A stretch of 64,000 bases of DNA from Trichopus zeylanicus subsp. travancoricus (lineage: Eukaryota > Streptophyta > Magnoliopsida > Dioscoreales > Dioscoreaceae), in NCBI GenBank assembly GCA_005019695.1, contig RXID01015574.1:1-64000 (forward strand), in the 5' to 3' direction. Position numbers and translations under genes: made by a program. Shown here piece by piece: positions 11,368-23,980 of this stretch. The notes under the pieces were generated by a model, which saw nothing but the letters and a program-made list of their open reading frames with translations, made no database searches and was not told the DNA's origin. Each line of letters begins with the position of its first letter. The first letter of the stretch is position 1.

Positions 11368-12640
11368 TTAGGCATAATACCTTTTGAGTAATAGGCCATT
11401 AATTGGTGACAAAGGCCTTTCTCCCTAGCCATCGATCAGTTGGTAGGATTCCCTTTTAAATATCCTTTCGACGATATAAGGGCCTTCCCAATTAGGCTCA
11501 AATTTGGGTTTCTTATTTCAATTTGGGATTATGGGTCTTTTTAGAACTAAGACCATTTCTCCCATTTGGAATGACATAAGATATGCCATCTTATTGTAGG
11601 CCCTAACCATTTGTGCTCGATACATTTCTAGGTTTTGTTGTGCTGCAAGCCTTGTCTTATCCAAAGAGTCTAGCTCGTCGAGGTGAAGACAAACATTATC
11701 TTTTCTTGTAATTTCTTCTTGCAAGGCAATCCTTAGAAAAGGGATTTTCACTTCTAGTGGTAAGACTACCTCAGTTTCAAACACCAATGCATATGGCGTT
11801 CATTGGGTAGGAGTTTGATATGTGGTGCGATAGGCCCATAGTACCTCAATAAGCTTTTGGTGTCAATCTTTCTTATTTCTGGTGATAACTTTCTTTAGAA
11901 TCTTGGAGAGAGTCTTGTTGAATGCCTCAGTGAGTCCATTGGCTCTCGCATTATAGATGGATGAATATCTCCAATCTATCTTGTGATGGTGTGTGAATTA
12001 TCCTACCTTGAATCTTTTGAAGGACGGTCTATTATCAAAAATGATCCTTCAAGTAACACTGAATTAGTACAAAATATTTTCTTGAAAGAAGTAGATAATA
12101 GCATCCGCTTTTACCTCCTTCAATGGAATTACTTTAGCCTACCTGGAGAAATAATTGGTTGCCACCAATATAAAGCAATGGCCTCTAGAAGAAGATGGTT
12201 CAATTAGGCTAATGACATCTATACCCCATACCTCAAATGGCCATGAGGACACTATTGGATGTAGAGGACTTGGGTGTTGATGGATGAAATCACCATGAAT
12301 TTGGCATAGATGACATCTTTTGCATATTCAATGCAATCTCCCACCATTATGGGTTAGTAGTAGCCCATACACTTGATCTTTATCATCATTTTTGGGCCTT
12401 ACCGATAAGCTCCATAGGCTCTGGAATGCATTTCATGCATAATCTCTTTGGCCCCTTTGTCTAAGAGATAGTGCAAAAGTAGTTGATTAAAGAATCTTTT
12501 ATAAAGAGTGTCATTGATAAATAGAGAGCACGCGACTCTCTTTCTGAGTTGTGTCCATACATATTTATTTTCAGGGAGTTCTCCATTTTTGAAATAGTTG
12601 GTGAATGGTGTTCTCTAATATATGGCTTTTTCTACTCATT
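11368..12640 (-). pseudogene. Element A integrase (broken)
   Basis: C-terminal pol domain that would insert the cDNA into the genome. The core keeps D (WGID, codon 12217-12219), D (IIFDN, codon 12034-12036) and E (GLTEAFNK, codon 11926-11928), with 35 residues between the last two, the DD35E spacing. The C-terminal part reads MGEMVLVLKRPIIPN and then a GPYIVERIF segment, the GPY/F module; there is no chromodomain, as expected for Tat. The frame ends RYYA-stop at 11368. A stop (TAA) follows KVG near 12010, and several frame changes occur, for example between 11518 and the C-terminus, so no complete enzyme can be made. Confidence 0.85.
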
Positions 12641-12686
12641 TAGATCTAGTCTTTTCATGCTTGATATTGAAGACTGAGTTCATTAC

Positions 12687-13160
12687 TTATCTACTACAAA
12701 CTATGATTAGAATTTTTTCTTGATCAAGGTCAACCGGTGTCTTGGATAATTTGGCTAAGGAGTCAACTTCCACATTGATGGACCGAGAAACCTTAATTAT
12801 TTGGATATGAAGAATTTTCCTTATAAGCTCTTGAGCCTTTTCATGATATTTCAAGAGCTTAAATCTGTGAACTTTATATTTACCTTGGATTTGGTTGATA
12901 ACCAGTTGTGAATTACCAAAGACATGTAGGTAGGATATTTTTATATTAAGGGCCATCTCTAATCCTACAATTAGGGCTTCATATTTAGCTTCATTGTTTG
13001 TGCATGGTTTTGAGAAGGAATAGGAGTATCGTAAAATGCTCCCATTTAAAGTAATATAAATGGGTCTAATGTCTGCTTTAATTTATGAAAACTTTGGCCT
13101 GATCCCTAGTTTGATGGATGATACTCCATCAAAGTATGTCTTCCAGTAAGGCTCTCATTC
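12687..13160 (-). pseudogene. Element A second (Tat-type) RNase H
   Basis: A second RNase H-like domain lying after the RT-linked RNase H and before integrase, an arrangement characteristic of Tat-lineage gypsy elements. It opens with WKTYFDGVSSIKLGI, continues NNEAKYEALIVGLEMALNI, then VFGNSQLVINQIQGKY and ends SINVEVDSLAKLSK. The usual DSQLV aspartate is N here (GNSQLV), while B and C keep D at this place. The 12687-12956 stretch is open; upstream parts contain stops. Confidence 0.8.
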
Positions 13161-13199
13161 TTCAACCAAAAGGATCTCTTTGTTAGAGAGCTCACAATT

Positions 13200-13690
13200 C
13201 AGAGGAGAATAGTTTAGTATCAGGTGAGCTATGAGAAAGTTGGCGAGGGCTTACCTTTTGACTACCTTTCAAGAAGTGAACTTGATATCATATTCCATGA
13301 GGCTTAAAACCCATTTTCCTAACCTCCTAATGAGTACAAGCCTAGTCATTAGGTACTTTATGGGATCAATCTTTGATATTAAAATGACTTAATGAGAAAG
13401 CAAATAATGTTTTAGCTTTTTGATTGTGAATATAAGCACTAGACAATACTACTTGATGGGAGAGTAGTTATTTTCTGCCCCCACTAGCATTCTACTCAGA
13501 TAATAGAGTGCATTTTCTTTACTCTCTTCATTATTTTGCGTAAGAAGTGCCCCCAGGGATCCCTCCATTGCTGCCATATAGAGGATAAGAGGTTTATCGG
13601 ACAAAGGCGTTACAAGGACTAGTGATTTTAGGAGATATTGGTTGATCTCTTCAAAGACCTATTGGCAATCTTAATCCCAAATAAATGGAG
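13200..13690 (-). pseudogene. Element A RT-linked RNase H
   Basis: The connection and first RNase H region after RT. Recognisable segments on the minus strand are GSLGALLTQNNEESKENALYYLSRML (in two runs), ENNYSPIK and the end LMTRLVLIRRLGKW...SLMEYDIKF. Stops replace expected glutamine or tryptophan codons at several places. B (28380-28880) and C (50930-51400) carry the same segment. Confidence 0.75.
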
Positions 13691-14583
13691 TGTCCTTCTT
13701 TATTAACTTAGTGAAAGGTTTGCATTTTCTAGAGTATTTTGAAACAAATCTTCTTATGATGTCAGCTGACCTTGGAATGACCTCAATTGCTTTAAGTTGC
13801 TAGGTGGTGGCATATCTAAGATAGCTTTGATCTTAGATGGGTCAATTTTAATCCCATGATGTCTGACAACAATGCTAAGGAATTTTTCTGATGATACTCA
13901 AAAAGTGCACTTCATAAGATTCATCTTTAAGTTATATTTCCTAAGATGGTAAATACCACTCTTAGGTCTTGTATTTGCCTATCTTCGGACTTAATTTTGA
14001 TCATCAAGTCTTCCACATAACACTCCACTAAATGGTGTATAAGGTCATCAAAGATTTGAGTCATGGCCCTTTGATAAGTGGTGCTTGCATTCTTGACCCC
14101 AAAGGGCATCACTTTGTAGTTGCACATGCCAATTGGAGCCCTAAAGGGCATATGTTTCTCATCATCAGATGCATCTTGATTTGATTATATCCTTAAAAAC
14201 CATCCATGAAAGAGAATATTTTGAAGTCAACCATGTCGTCAATTGTAGTTTTCATTATTAGCAATGAAAAATCATCTTTTGGACATGCTTTATTCAAGTC
14301 TTTATAGTCCACACAAATACGGATTTGGCTATTCATTTTCTTGACTAGAACGATACTTGCTACCCAATTTGGGTATTTTTTCCTCTCTGATGAAGCCTTC
14401 TTCAATCAGTTTCTTTGTTTCTTCTATCACTTTTTGTTTTAGGTCGAGTTTCATCTTTCTCGGTGCTTGTTTGATAGGTGAAAATTCAGGATTGATGGCC
14501 AACTTTTGGACTACAATTTCATGATCCAATCCAAGCATCTCCTTAGAGCTCCCTGTGAAGCAATTAATATATTCTTGAAGCAC
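13690..14583 (-). pseudogene. Element A reverse transcriptase (broken)
   Basis: Tat-type RT. From the N-terminus: MLGLDHEIVVQKLAINPEF, GFIREEK, then (in a shifted frame) RICVDYKDLNKACPKDDF, SFMDGF with the first catalytic aspartate, and VMPFGVKNASTTYQRAM. The YxDD box reads YVED (14008-14019), so one catalytic aspartate is glutamate. A TAA stop follows SFMDGF near 14190, and there is a frameshift around 14330-14405. The KDLNKACPKDDF motif and the downstream second RNase H place it in the Tat clade rather than chromovirus or Athila. Confidence 0.88.
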
Positions 14584-15639
14584 TGGTTTGAGTTGTGTTT
14601 GGCTTTCCTCTAAAAGTTGACTACTAATGAGGGCTAGTTGGGGTCCTTCTCTAAGCCTAAGTTAATCTTCATCAGTTTATCAACTGTGACTTGCCCCCCA
14701 TCCTCATGTTCTAGTGGATCTTCTTTTGGTTTGAGGATTATTTCTTCAATCAAGTGATTCATCATGTTGAATAAGGTTTGGCAAAGGTTCATTTCAAGGT
14801 ATTTCGACTGTATCATGCCCCCTTTCTTTTGGCTTATATGGAATCCCTCTGAGGATGTCACCTTCTTGTGATGTTTGAAAAATTATGGTCATCTCAACAC
14901 ATATGTCATGAGGTATTGATACCATTGGTCATCCTGAATATCAGAGAGAGGTTCAATAGTAAACATAAGACACATGTAGGCATCTGGAGTAATATAGTCT
15001 AGTCCTTTAGTGTTCTTATTTCCTCTTCCATGAATGTAAGCACATCCTTGGGGTGGATCTCATAGATTCTTAAAGAAGCAACTCTTTCTCTTGTTTGTGG
15101 ATGTCCACAGCTAGATTTATTGATTATTTGATGAAGCTGATCTAAGAAATATTTAGGTATGACTATCGATTAATGGTCATTATCATCTACTAGATCTTCA
15201 ATCCCTAGGATTTCATGTATGCATGGGACACAAAGAATTGCCTTATAGAATAGTATTTCCTTTTCTCCTTTGTACAAAATCATTAATTCTTCCATGACAT
15301 TGATGCTTAGCTCATCTAATGGCTTAACTAAGTCTTTTAGAACTTTAGTAATAAGGAGAGTATTTTATATTTAACCTCTATCATTATCTTCATTAGAAGT
15401 ATAACCACCCAAGCAGATTCATGAGACTTCTTCATCTGAAGAGTCTGGGTCAGAATCACTTCCTAGGTGAGAAGGAGCAAAGATTAGGCTAGTAATTTTT
15501 TGCTTTACTTAACTAATGAAAGTAGACTCTCTATCAACATCAGATCTTTGATAGTATTTTACATCATTATAATATACCTCATGAATATCAAAAGAATGTA
15601 CATCTCTGTCAATTTTTGGTGTTCTTTGCCATCCTCAAT
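14584..15639 (-). pseudogene. Element A protease-to-RT linker
   Basis: The long linker typical of Tat polyproteins. The open part at 14634-14861 includes EEIILKPKEDPLEHEDGG and VDKLMKINLGLEKDPN. The homologous linkers lie at 29770-30840 in B and 49020-50060 in C. A frame change separates it from the RT start. It has no recognised enzymatic motif. Confidence 0.7.
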
Positions 15640-16050
15640 GTATTTGAAGCATTAGTGTAGGGTTAATGACACTACTTTTCTTTCATGCAGCCACGACCTC
15701 TCTAACAATGCGTTGTATGACACATCAATATCAATCACATAAAACTTGGCATTTGTCATCAACTTGTCTATTTTTAAAGGGATAGTTATGGCTGCCCGAG
15801 CTCTTTGTCTGTTCTGATTAAACCATTGTATAGTTATAATCTCAGCTGATTGGTGAAACATATCCAAAGTTAGAGCTCTTAGAGTTCAAAGAGTCATCAA
15901 ATTAACTGAGGAACCTGGGGCAATTAGGATGCCATTAATCTTAATCTCATCACTATTCCTTGTAACAAATAATGGTTTGTTGTGATCTATTGTCCCAGGT
16001 AACAAGTCATCATTTGTGAAGGTGATGGCAGGAGTTTGGCATATATGCAA
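15640..16050 (-). pseudogene. Element A aspartic protease (active site lost)
   Basis: A retropepsin-like domain that would process the polyprotein. The sequence runs PAITFTNDDLLPGTIDHNKP, then GILIAPGSSVNLM, and after a stop TITIQWFNQNR, ITIPLKID, KFYVIDIDVSYNALLERSWL. The catalytic D of the D-x-G-S-S motif is replaced by A (GCC, plus positions 15919-15921). B has N at the same place. The domain is interrupted by a stop near 15880. Confidence 0.75.
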
Positions 16051-16149
16051 AGACTTTTTTATCTTTTCTTCAGCAAAGTATGCTTGGTAGTTAGTGAGAT
16101 TCTACAAGATATGCACTAGTGTATCTCTAAGTTCTTGTGACATGATCAA

Positions 16150-19100
16150 GGCATCAAAAATACTCAACATAGTGGGGGATCTTCTTGAGGCGGGATACTA
16201 TATTATACTCTACCTTTTTGGGTACAGATTTAGCATGTGAAGGCTCAATGTCCTTATTTATTTGAATTTTCTTATCCTTGGGGATATTCTTGTCTATCCT
16301 CTTGACTTCGTCACAGAACATGTTGGTTGTATTTGTCATACTTTCCATGTGGGTAGTCATAGCTTGCATGTGTTTGTTCAACATTTGCATTTGCCCTCTA
16401 ACAAACCTTATATTGGTTCTAGCGAGTTCTTTCATAGTATCTAGTTGTAGTTTGAGCATGCTCATGGGCGAACCACTCTCTAAGATAGTCATCTTGAGAG
16501 TAGCCATTAGGGAGACCTTTGGGATCCCTCATTTCATTAGTATCATCCCCAACAAATCTATTTGCCTCTTCTTGCCTTGTATCTTGAATTTCCTCATCAC
16601 TAAAATGATGGGGTGGGGATCAACTTGGTTGTAAATCTTTGACAGTAAATATGATAGAGCATGTTACAACCAGGGATTCACTTTCTTTATTTCTCGCATT
16701 AAGGTTTTCTATTAAAGCTTTAAGTTTGTCAAGGAGGAATTCTTCAAGAGTTACTTGGCTCCTTTCTCCCTAAACATATTCTTCCAGAGCATTGATGTAT
16801 TCTTTGATAGCTGATTCTTAATATTGTATTCATCTGGTTGAACCAACTTCTTCTTCTTGCTTCTATTCTTTCTCTTCTTGATGCCTCAAGTAGGTAAGGC
16901 AGTTTGTTCTGATGAAGCTTTCTTTATGACTATCCCAGTCTCTCTAGGGTATCTAGTTATTTTCTTCATCAACGTCTTAAGTTGTTTTAAAATGTAAATA
17001 TTTCATAAGTGCCTTTGTTTAGGAGTATGCTATGCTTCTTTCTCAAAGAGGATTTTAGCAAGTGGTTCATGATCTTCAAACATAGTAATATAATTGATGT
17101 ATTCAGTGGGAGTTTTGAGTAGAGCTACCTTTGAGAGAGTCAGCTTGCCTTCTTTATGTTGCTTCTCAACCTAATTTTTGAACACATAGAAGTCTTCAAT
17201 TGTGTGTCCCAAGACTCTATGGTAAGGATAATAGTTAGGGTGGTCTATTTTGTTAGCTTGGCTTGGCCTTTTGGATTCTGGCAATTGGAGGCCTAACTCC
17301 AGTACATCTTGGAAGATTTTACCAACTCTTTCTCTTTTGAAAGAGTATTTCTTTCTAAGCCTTTCTTGGAGATTATTGGATCATTCTACTTCTCCATCTC
17401 CTTCAAGCGTTGGTGGCTTCTGAGGATTAGCCTTGTTCATGGTAGGGTTTGGAGGTTTCTTTTGCTCAGTTGTTGTAAATGCAGCCCTCATATTTTGAAA
17501 GAATCTCCACACTTTACCTTATCCTTTTCTGGTCTGAAGTTTTGTGAACTAGATAAGGTTGGTGGGCCAATCCTTTTCAGCTTCTTGACTTGCATGATGA
17601 GGTCTTGGAAGGTGTGGATAGAAGAGGCACTTAGATAGGGTGTAATCCATTCTCCCCTTATACTATAGAGGACTAAGTTTACTACCTTAAGTTGGGTCAT
17701 AGGTTGCTCACACTTAATGCTGAGATTTCTCCACCGTGTGATATAATATAGAATTATCTCATTGTCATGTTTTGGTGTTGAGATGAGGTCTACAATGGTT
17801 ATCTTATTGTTGACTCCTCTGAACCTGATTCAGAAAGCCTCCTTCATTTGTGCCCAAGTCTGTATGGATTCTGATTGTAGACTAGCATACCACTCGAATG
17901 CTATTCCTATCTATCTTGCTGAAAATTGGCAGAGTAACAACAAGGGGTTGTTACTTGAATCTCCACACAAATTCACAAAGTGAGCTATATGTTGTTCAAA
18001 ATTGCCCAAGCCATTAAATTACTTGAAATTAGGCACTATATAGCCTTTGGGATATGGCACTTGGTCGTAATAGCTAGGATATGGTTTGTTAGAATCATTT
18101 ACCATAATTGTCTCACTTCCATGTCTCAATTGTGAAGTCACCATTTGTTGTACTTGCTATTGTATATATGTTGGGAGTTCCATGTTGTCAAGAATCTTTG
18201 AAAATGGGGATTGAGTATCCCTTACTGGAGGAGGTGCTTGTGAAAGGTCTACCGTTTTATGGACCTCATCTATAAGAGATGCTCCTTCTACTGCCTCTAT
18301 TGCTTGAGATGGCTGTTGGGATCATTCCAACTTATCAAGCTTCTGGCTCATTTGTAGCATCATCTCCATCAACTCGATGACCTTCTTTTGAGCTTCATCT
18401 TTGTCTTTGCTTTTCTGTTTCAACTATTCTTGTAGTGCATCTATGGTCATTTGTTGATTAGAGCTTTTAGTTATGACCAAGGCTTCTATCAAAACATGAT
18501 GGTTCCTATCTTGAGAATTAGGTCTAGGCTTTGGGTTGAGGCTAACTTCTCCTATTAGTTGAGTCATCTCATTCAAGAGTCTACTCATGGAATGGATCAT
18601 CACACCCTCTCTTTGATGTGTTAGTAAGGATTGGCTCACAAAGGCCCTCTCCTCTTGAATTTCTTCATCAGTAAACCTCACTCGGGCATCCTATTTTTGG
18701 TATTTGGTTGGCTGGTGTGCAGGCTCAGGGTTCCTCCCAGAGTCATAGTAAGAAATGACTCTGACAGTGTGGGTAATCTCATTTTGTGAGTCCTCACACT
18801 GGGTTGTAGCTTTACAGTGACTCTTGTACTTTTGTTTGGAGATTCACCCTTTTGCCATAGTTTCATGGTAGGACTATGCTTCCTATGACTTGCTCTTACC
18901 CTTCTCAAAATTGCTTAATGGTGCAAAGAAGTTGGAGGTAGGGATGGTAATGACTAATTTTGTTTGAGAGGTAGGCTTCCCAAGTTGGTTGAAGATTCTA
19001 GTAGCTTTTCCTTTACTTATGATAGTCAACATAAACTCTTTTTCATCAATGCTTGTGTCTGGATTTGCTTTGGATTGGCCCCTGTGAGGAGCTAGGTGAA

Positions 19101-19455
19101 AGTGATTGAAGACTAAGCTTCGCTTTAGTCCTAACCTTTGAAAGATTGACATCCTTCTTCATTGAGGCATGGTTTCTAGCTCCTTATATGAAGGGACTTT
19201 CTCATTAGGAATGATGACATTGGGTCTCCTTCCCCTTAATGGAAGGTGAGAATTAGGCTTGTTTTACATGTCGACCACTTCAGTTGGTGTAGTAGTAGGT
19301 GCCCTCTTGAACTGGTTGACCTCAGAGATGGTTCCAAACTTGATTTGAACTTTAGCTACTTCCATAATAACCATTGACTGAGGTAACTACACAACCGAAC
19401 CTGCCCCCAGGATGATAGTGTATCTTAGGGTGGAGATGTTCTTTGTTGTTGTCAT
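16150..19455 (-). pseudogene. Element A gag (broken)
   Basis: Capsid/nucleocapsid region. The start ATG at 19455 opens MTTTKNISTLRYTIILGAG; B has the matching MATMKNIFVPRYTIILGAG at 35473. The Retrotrans_gag-type core around 17700-18080 contains FEWYASLQSESIQTWAQMKEA. A knuckle-like YHRVLGHTIED segment lies near 17190-17240, with its cysteines replaced by tyrosine or phenylalanine. The C-terminal segment at 16154-16507 is a heptad-like MLKLQLDTMKELARTNIRF, QMQMLNKHMQAM stretch, probably a coiled coil. Many stops and frame changes interrupt the region. Confidence 0.8.
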
Positions 19456-19580
19456 TTAATTCTTTCTTTTGCAAGGAGAATATAATTGATCAATCTTCAA
19501 TTGTAATTATACTTTATTAGTGTCTCTATAGTATTAATTAGGTTTCTATACTTGGAGGAGAAGTCATGTCCCACAGAGCA
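19456..19580 (-). other. Element A leader with candidate primer-binding site
   Basis: On the minus strand the LTR end ...AATTTTAGCA is followed by TGCTCTGTGGGACATGACTTC. B has CACCCAATGGGACCTAACTTC at the equivalent place (35584-35599), so a conserved GTGGGACC-like signal directly follows the LTR, where the tRNA primer site should be. I could not match it to a particular tRNA. Confidence 0.45.
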
Positions 19581-20019
19581 TGCTAAAATTTGTGGGATTG
19601 AAGTTGACCATCCGAGATAGTGGAGACCCCGATGAGGGATCTCGAATCATAAATCAAAATTTATTTTAGTTTTAAACACACTATCAGGTATTATGCAAAC
19701 ATGACTTCCAACAGGCACAAGTCCCTATTGTTAATTGCCCCAACAATTATCAGGAACCTCTTAAAGTAAGAAACTGAGCTAATAAAATAGATACATAAAA
19801 GAAAGAAAAGAAGAAAGTATTGTTTAATTAATTTTAAAAAAATGGTACATGGCTTAAGAAAGGGCATGCCCTCACTTTACAATGAATTATAGAAAACATA
19901 AAAGAAATGAAGAAAGGAGAAAGAGAGAGAGTGGAGATGAAGCTTTGATGTGTGCTACTACCCCACTCCCCCTATGCTGACCATGTGGCGTCTGACTTGA
20001 ACTATGGAAAGGAAAATGA

Positions 20020-20840
20020 GAAGTTTAAAGTATTTCCAATAGTTTGAACATCGGTGATAACTTTGAGATTTGAAGTGTTTCCATAGCCAGTAAGGTGTAG
20101 GCCATAATTTCTTTTTTGAGTTGGACTGTTTCTGTTTGTCAATAAGGCATTGGCAATAACTCTGTTAGGGTATGAGTGTTTCCATTAGCCGATAAGGCAT
20201 GAGCGATAACTCCGTTTGTGTTGGAGTATTTCCATTAGCCAATAAGGTGTTGGCGATAGCTCCCTTAACCTTGAAGTGTTTTTGTAGCTGATAGGACATA
20301 GGTGATAACTTCTTTGATTTTTGAAGTGTTTTCGTAGTTGATAATGCATAAACAATAAAGCGTAGGTAATAACTTCATTATTTTGGATAGTGTCACCAAT
20401 GGCTTATGAGGTTGGATATAGCTTAAAGATACATTGCGAACTACTTCTGGGGTTAGCTAGCTTGAAAGACGCATCATCAACTACTTGTGGGGTTGACTAG
20501 CTTAAAGAATGCATCACCAACTATTTATAGGGTTGGCTATAGCTTTGAAGTGTACACAACAACATTGAGTATATTGTTCATTAATTTGGAAGCATCACCA
20601 ATGGCTTAGGAGGTTGGATATAGCTTGAAGATGCATCACCAACAGCTTATGGGGTTTACTAGCTTCAAAGCGTAGCCAACAACTTTGAGCACATTATTGA
20701 TTGGCTTTATTGATTTGGTACCATTGTCAATAGCTTAGGGGATTAGGTATAGCTTTGAAGTGTAGCCAATAGCTTTGAGCATATTGGCAATTAACTTCTT
20801 TGGATTGATAGTGTCACCAATGGCTTATGGAGTTTGATGA
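20020..20840. repeat. ~50-bp minisatellite grading into a ~40-bp one
   Basis: Units such as GTTTCCATTAGCCGATAAGG followed by CAATAACTCC-like text recur at about 50-bp spacing (for example starts near 20076, 20127, 20177, 20227, 20276). After about 20390 they change into GCATCACCAA...GGGGTTGACTAGCTTGAAG units. The same family is at 36030-37000 and, inverted, at 44790-46200. Confidence 0.8.
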
Positions 20841-21300
20841 TATCTGGTTTGACTCAAGTTTGACTTCGTGTTGGACCTTTATCAAATTCATATTTGCTAG
20901 ATTTTTGCTCAAGTTAAAGGCGATTTAATTCAACTTAGTTTTAGTTTAAGCTCAACCTAGCTTGGTTCTAGTTTGACTTGGGTTGACCTTTTAGTTCAGA
21001 CTTAATTTAACCCAATTATGATCTGATTTGAACTTCGTTCAATCTAAATTGAATTGAATTTGAACTTGATTTTAAATTGACCCATCTTAAGTCTGATTAA
21101 AATTGAGTCTGAGTTTATTTGTACTAAGTTAACTCAATTTGGATTCTTAAAGTCTAGCTTTATTTAGCTTTTAGTTCATTTGTTTAACCAATTTAAGTCC
21201 ATTTGAGCTAACTTGGTCTTTGTCCATTTATTGTGATTAAGCTCAATTTCACATTAATCAATTTGATTTGAGGGTCCTTGGCTATTCATGATGATTTTAG
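20841..21300. repeat. GTTCAA/TTGAAC-rich degenerate block in the LTR of A
   Basis: Loose short-period sequence built of TTGACTTG, AACTTGGTT and CAATTTGA words. Counterparts are at 37020-37560 (B), 44150-44560 (C 5' LTR, inverted) and 63600-63960 (D, inverted). Individual units are too diverged to define a clean period by eye. Confidence 0.5.
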
Positions 21301-21329
21301 ATGGACCCGTAGCTCAACTTCAAATGTGC

Positions 21330-22650
21330 GAACCCAAAGATTGGCTTAGTTTGTGAGCTAAAAAGCAAGCATAGCGTGAGCCCGAGGGCTGATTGGGTGT
21401 GAGTCTAATGACTGGCTTAGATGCAAGCTTAAAGGCTACATGAGTTTGAACCCAAAGGCTAGTTGAGTTGCAAGTCCAGAGGTTGGCTAAGGTTTAAGTC
21501 TGCAAGCTAGCTAAGCACACGCCCGAATATTGGCTGAATGTGAGCCTGAAGGTTTCCTAAGTGCAAGCCAAAAGGTTGGCTTAGATGGTTGAGTGTGAGC
21601 CCGAAGGTTGGCTTAGATGTGAGTCTGAAGGCTGGCTTAGATGTGAGCCTGAAGGCTAGCTGCATGCAAGCTTGAAGGCTGGCATAGATGCAAGCCCAAA
21701 GGTTAGCTAAATGCGAGCTCGAAGACAGGCTTAGATATGAGCTTGAGGTCTAGCTAAGTGCGAGCCCAAAGGTTGGCTGCGGGTGAACATGAAGGCAAGC
21801 TTAGATGTGAGCTCAAAGGTTGGCTAAGTATTTGCCTAAAGGCACTGAGTGTGAGTTCAAAAGCTAGCTAAGTGCGAGCCTAAAGGCTGACTTTGTGTGA
21901 GCTTGAAAGTTGGCTTAGATGTGAGCTCGAAGGCTGGCTAAGTGTGGGCTCAAAAGTTGGTTTGGATGCAAGACTGAAGGTTAGCTAATTGTGAGTCTGA
22001 AAACTAGCTGAATGTGAGCTTGAAAGCTAGCTGAGTGAGCACCCAAAGGATGGTTGAGTGCAAGCTTAAAGGCTAGTTGAGTGTGAGCCCAAGGCTAGCT
22101 GAGTGCAAGCATAAAGGCTGGCTTAGTGCAAGCTAGAAGGTTGACTGAGTGCGAGTCGAAAGTTGGCTAAGTGTGATCTTGAAAGATGGCTGAGTGTGAA
22201 CCCAAAGATTGGCTAAATTTGAGCCCAAAGGCTGGCTGAATGTGGGCTTGAAAGCTGGTTAAGTACAAGCCCGAAGGCTAGCTAAGTGCGAGCTCAAGGG
22301 CTGGCTTGGATGCGAGCCTGAATACTGGCTTAGTGTGAGCATGAAGGTTGACTGAGTGTGAGCTCAAAAGCTGGCTGAGTGTGAGCATGAAGCCTAGCTT
22401 GGATGCGAGCCTAAAGACTAGTTGAGTGCCAGTCCAAAGGCTAGCTAAGTGCACTCCAGAAGACTGGCTAAGTGCGAGCTCAAAAGTTGGCTAAGTGAGC
22501 TCAAAGGTTAGCTTGGGTGGGAGCCAAAAGGATAGCTTGGACACAAGCCTGATGGTTGGCTAAATATAAGCCTAAAGGCTAGCTTAGACACAAGATTGAA
22601 GGTTGGCTTGGATGTGATATCGAAGGCTGGCTTGGTGGTATGAGGATCCA
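21330..22650. repeat. 23-24 bp minisatellite in the 5' LTR of A
   Basis: The same GAGCCCGAAGGCTGGCTAAGTG family as at 8810-10075, about 55 units, equally degenerate. It ends at a G-rich block containing GGGGCCATGGGTGGCCGTG. Confidence 0.9.
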
Positions 22651-22741
22651 CTATCTTTGAGGGGCCATGGGTGGCCGTGCAAGGTTGTGAATCTGCCGTC
22701 TTCATCATCGATGGTAGCCGGTGGCTACAGGTTGTCGAGAG

Positions 22742-22743
<2 letters not shown>

Positions 22744-22776
<33 letters not shown>
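22744..22776. repeat. (TA)n microsatellite
   Basis: About 16 uninterrupted TA dinucleotides within the pyrimidine-rich module of the LTR. The corresponding place in B holds a run of about 31 units. Confidence 0.9.
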
Positions 22777-22778
<2 letters not shown>

Positions 22779-23966
22779 TGTATTTTCGTCTTCTTTTTGA
22801 AATATTTTCTTCTTCTATCTCAAGCTTAAACCCCTTTTTTCTCCTATTTTTGGCTGATTTTTTTTACAGCACAAGCTTATTTTTTCATCCTTTTTTAATC
22901 ATTTTCCCCCTTTCTTCTCCTATAGGTCTTCCTCCTTCTCCCACAACCTCAAACCCTAATGGCCACTAGATCCTAGTCTTCTTTGCATTCATGGTTGGAC
23001 TCGGCCAATTCTAGCTAAGTCTAGCTTTGGCTTGTAGGGAACAACAATGAGGAGGATATGGAGGGGAGAGATGAAGTCACAAAAGTCAAGAGTGGCATGG
23101 GTGTTTTAGACTAGTGAGGAACACTTGGAGCAAACCATGGTGAGGAAAGAAGCCATTTGAGCAGGCATGATAGGGTTGGTGCAAGGCATGGCAAGATGAA
23201 ATCGGGCCATGTCATAGGTTGGCTAGGAAGAGCAGGAGTAGGTCCAAAGGGCTATTGGTTGGCAGTTCCATGATCATGAGGAGTTGAGTTGGCGAACCTC
23301 TGGGTTAGGTTGGTGCAACATGGCGAAGTCAGGGCAGATGATTTTGGGGAACGTGGCCATGGAATTGGCATGTTTGGAGCCTCATTAGAGCTCCCTCCCT
23401 GGGTAGTCAGTGGCAAGGCAAGATTGAGGCCTGCAACTAGGCTCACATATGGGGAACCAAGATTCAGGTTCGGCAATTAGGGTGTAGCTCACGGTAGAGT
23501 TGAGCATCGCACTTGGGTAAGGCCTCCGGAGCTCCAACCTACCATGCTTAAATGAGTAGAAGAGAAGTCAGTGCCCATGGTCGAGATTCCTGATCCCATC
23601 AGAGAGTTGCACTTGCCACTATGGATGTGCCCCTGCTCACTCTATTTGGAGTTACAGCATGGTGGAGATCTAAGCTATAGGCTATTGGAATACCTCTTTA
23701 CTGGGAGGTGGGCAGCAACACGGGCCATCATTGGATGATAGGGTCAAGCAAGGCAGTAGACAAGGCCACTCCTTTGGAGGAGGAAGAAGAAAAAGAATAG
23801 GAAGATCATTAGGATAAGGGAAAGGAAAAGGTAGAAGCTTACCTTATTTTACTTCAAGTCCCCAATCCTTGATGGCTTCTCTATTCTTTCTCTCCTATGT
23901 TGTGCTGATCTCCTTATCTTCATCTCTAATCTCTTTTTTTTGTGTCTTCTAATTTGTAGGTTCTAT

Positions 23967-23980
23967 GGATTTTTATAGGG
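23967..23980 (-). promoter_or_regulatory. TATA box of the 5' LTR of A
   Basis: CCCTATAAAAATCC on the minus strand, between the AT-rich repeats and the GC-rich block. Equivalent sites lie at 40711-40720 (B), 42681-42692 (C) and 61611-61622 (D), always just upstream of the GC-rich block, which suggests this block is the start of the transcribed leader. Confidence 0.55.
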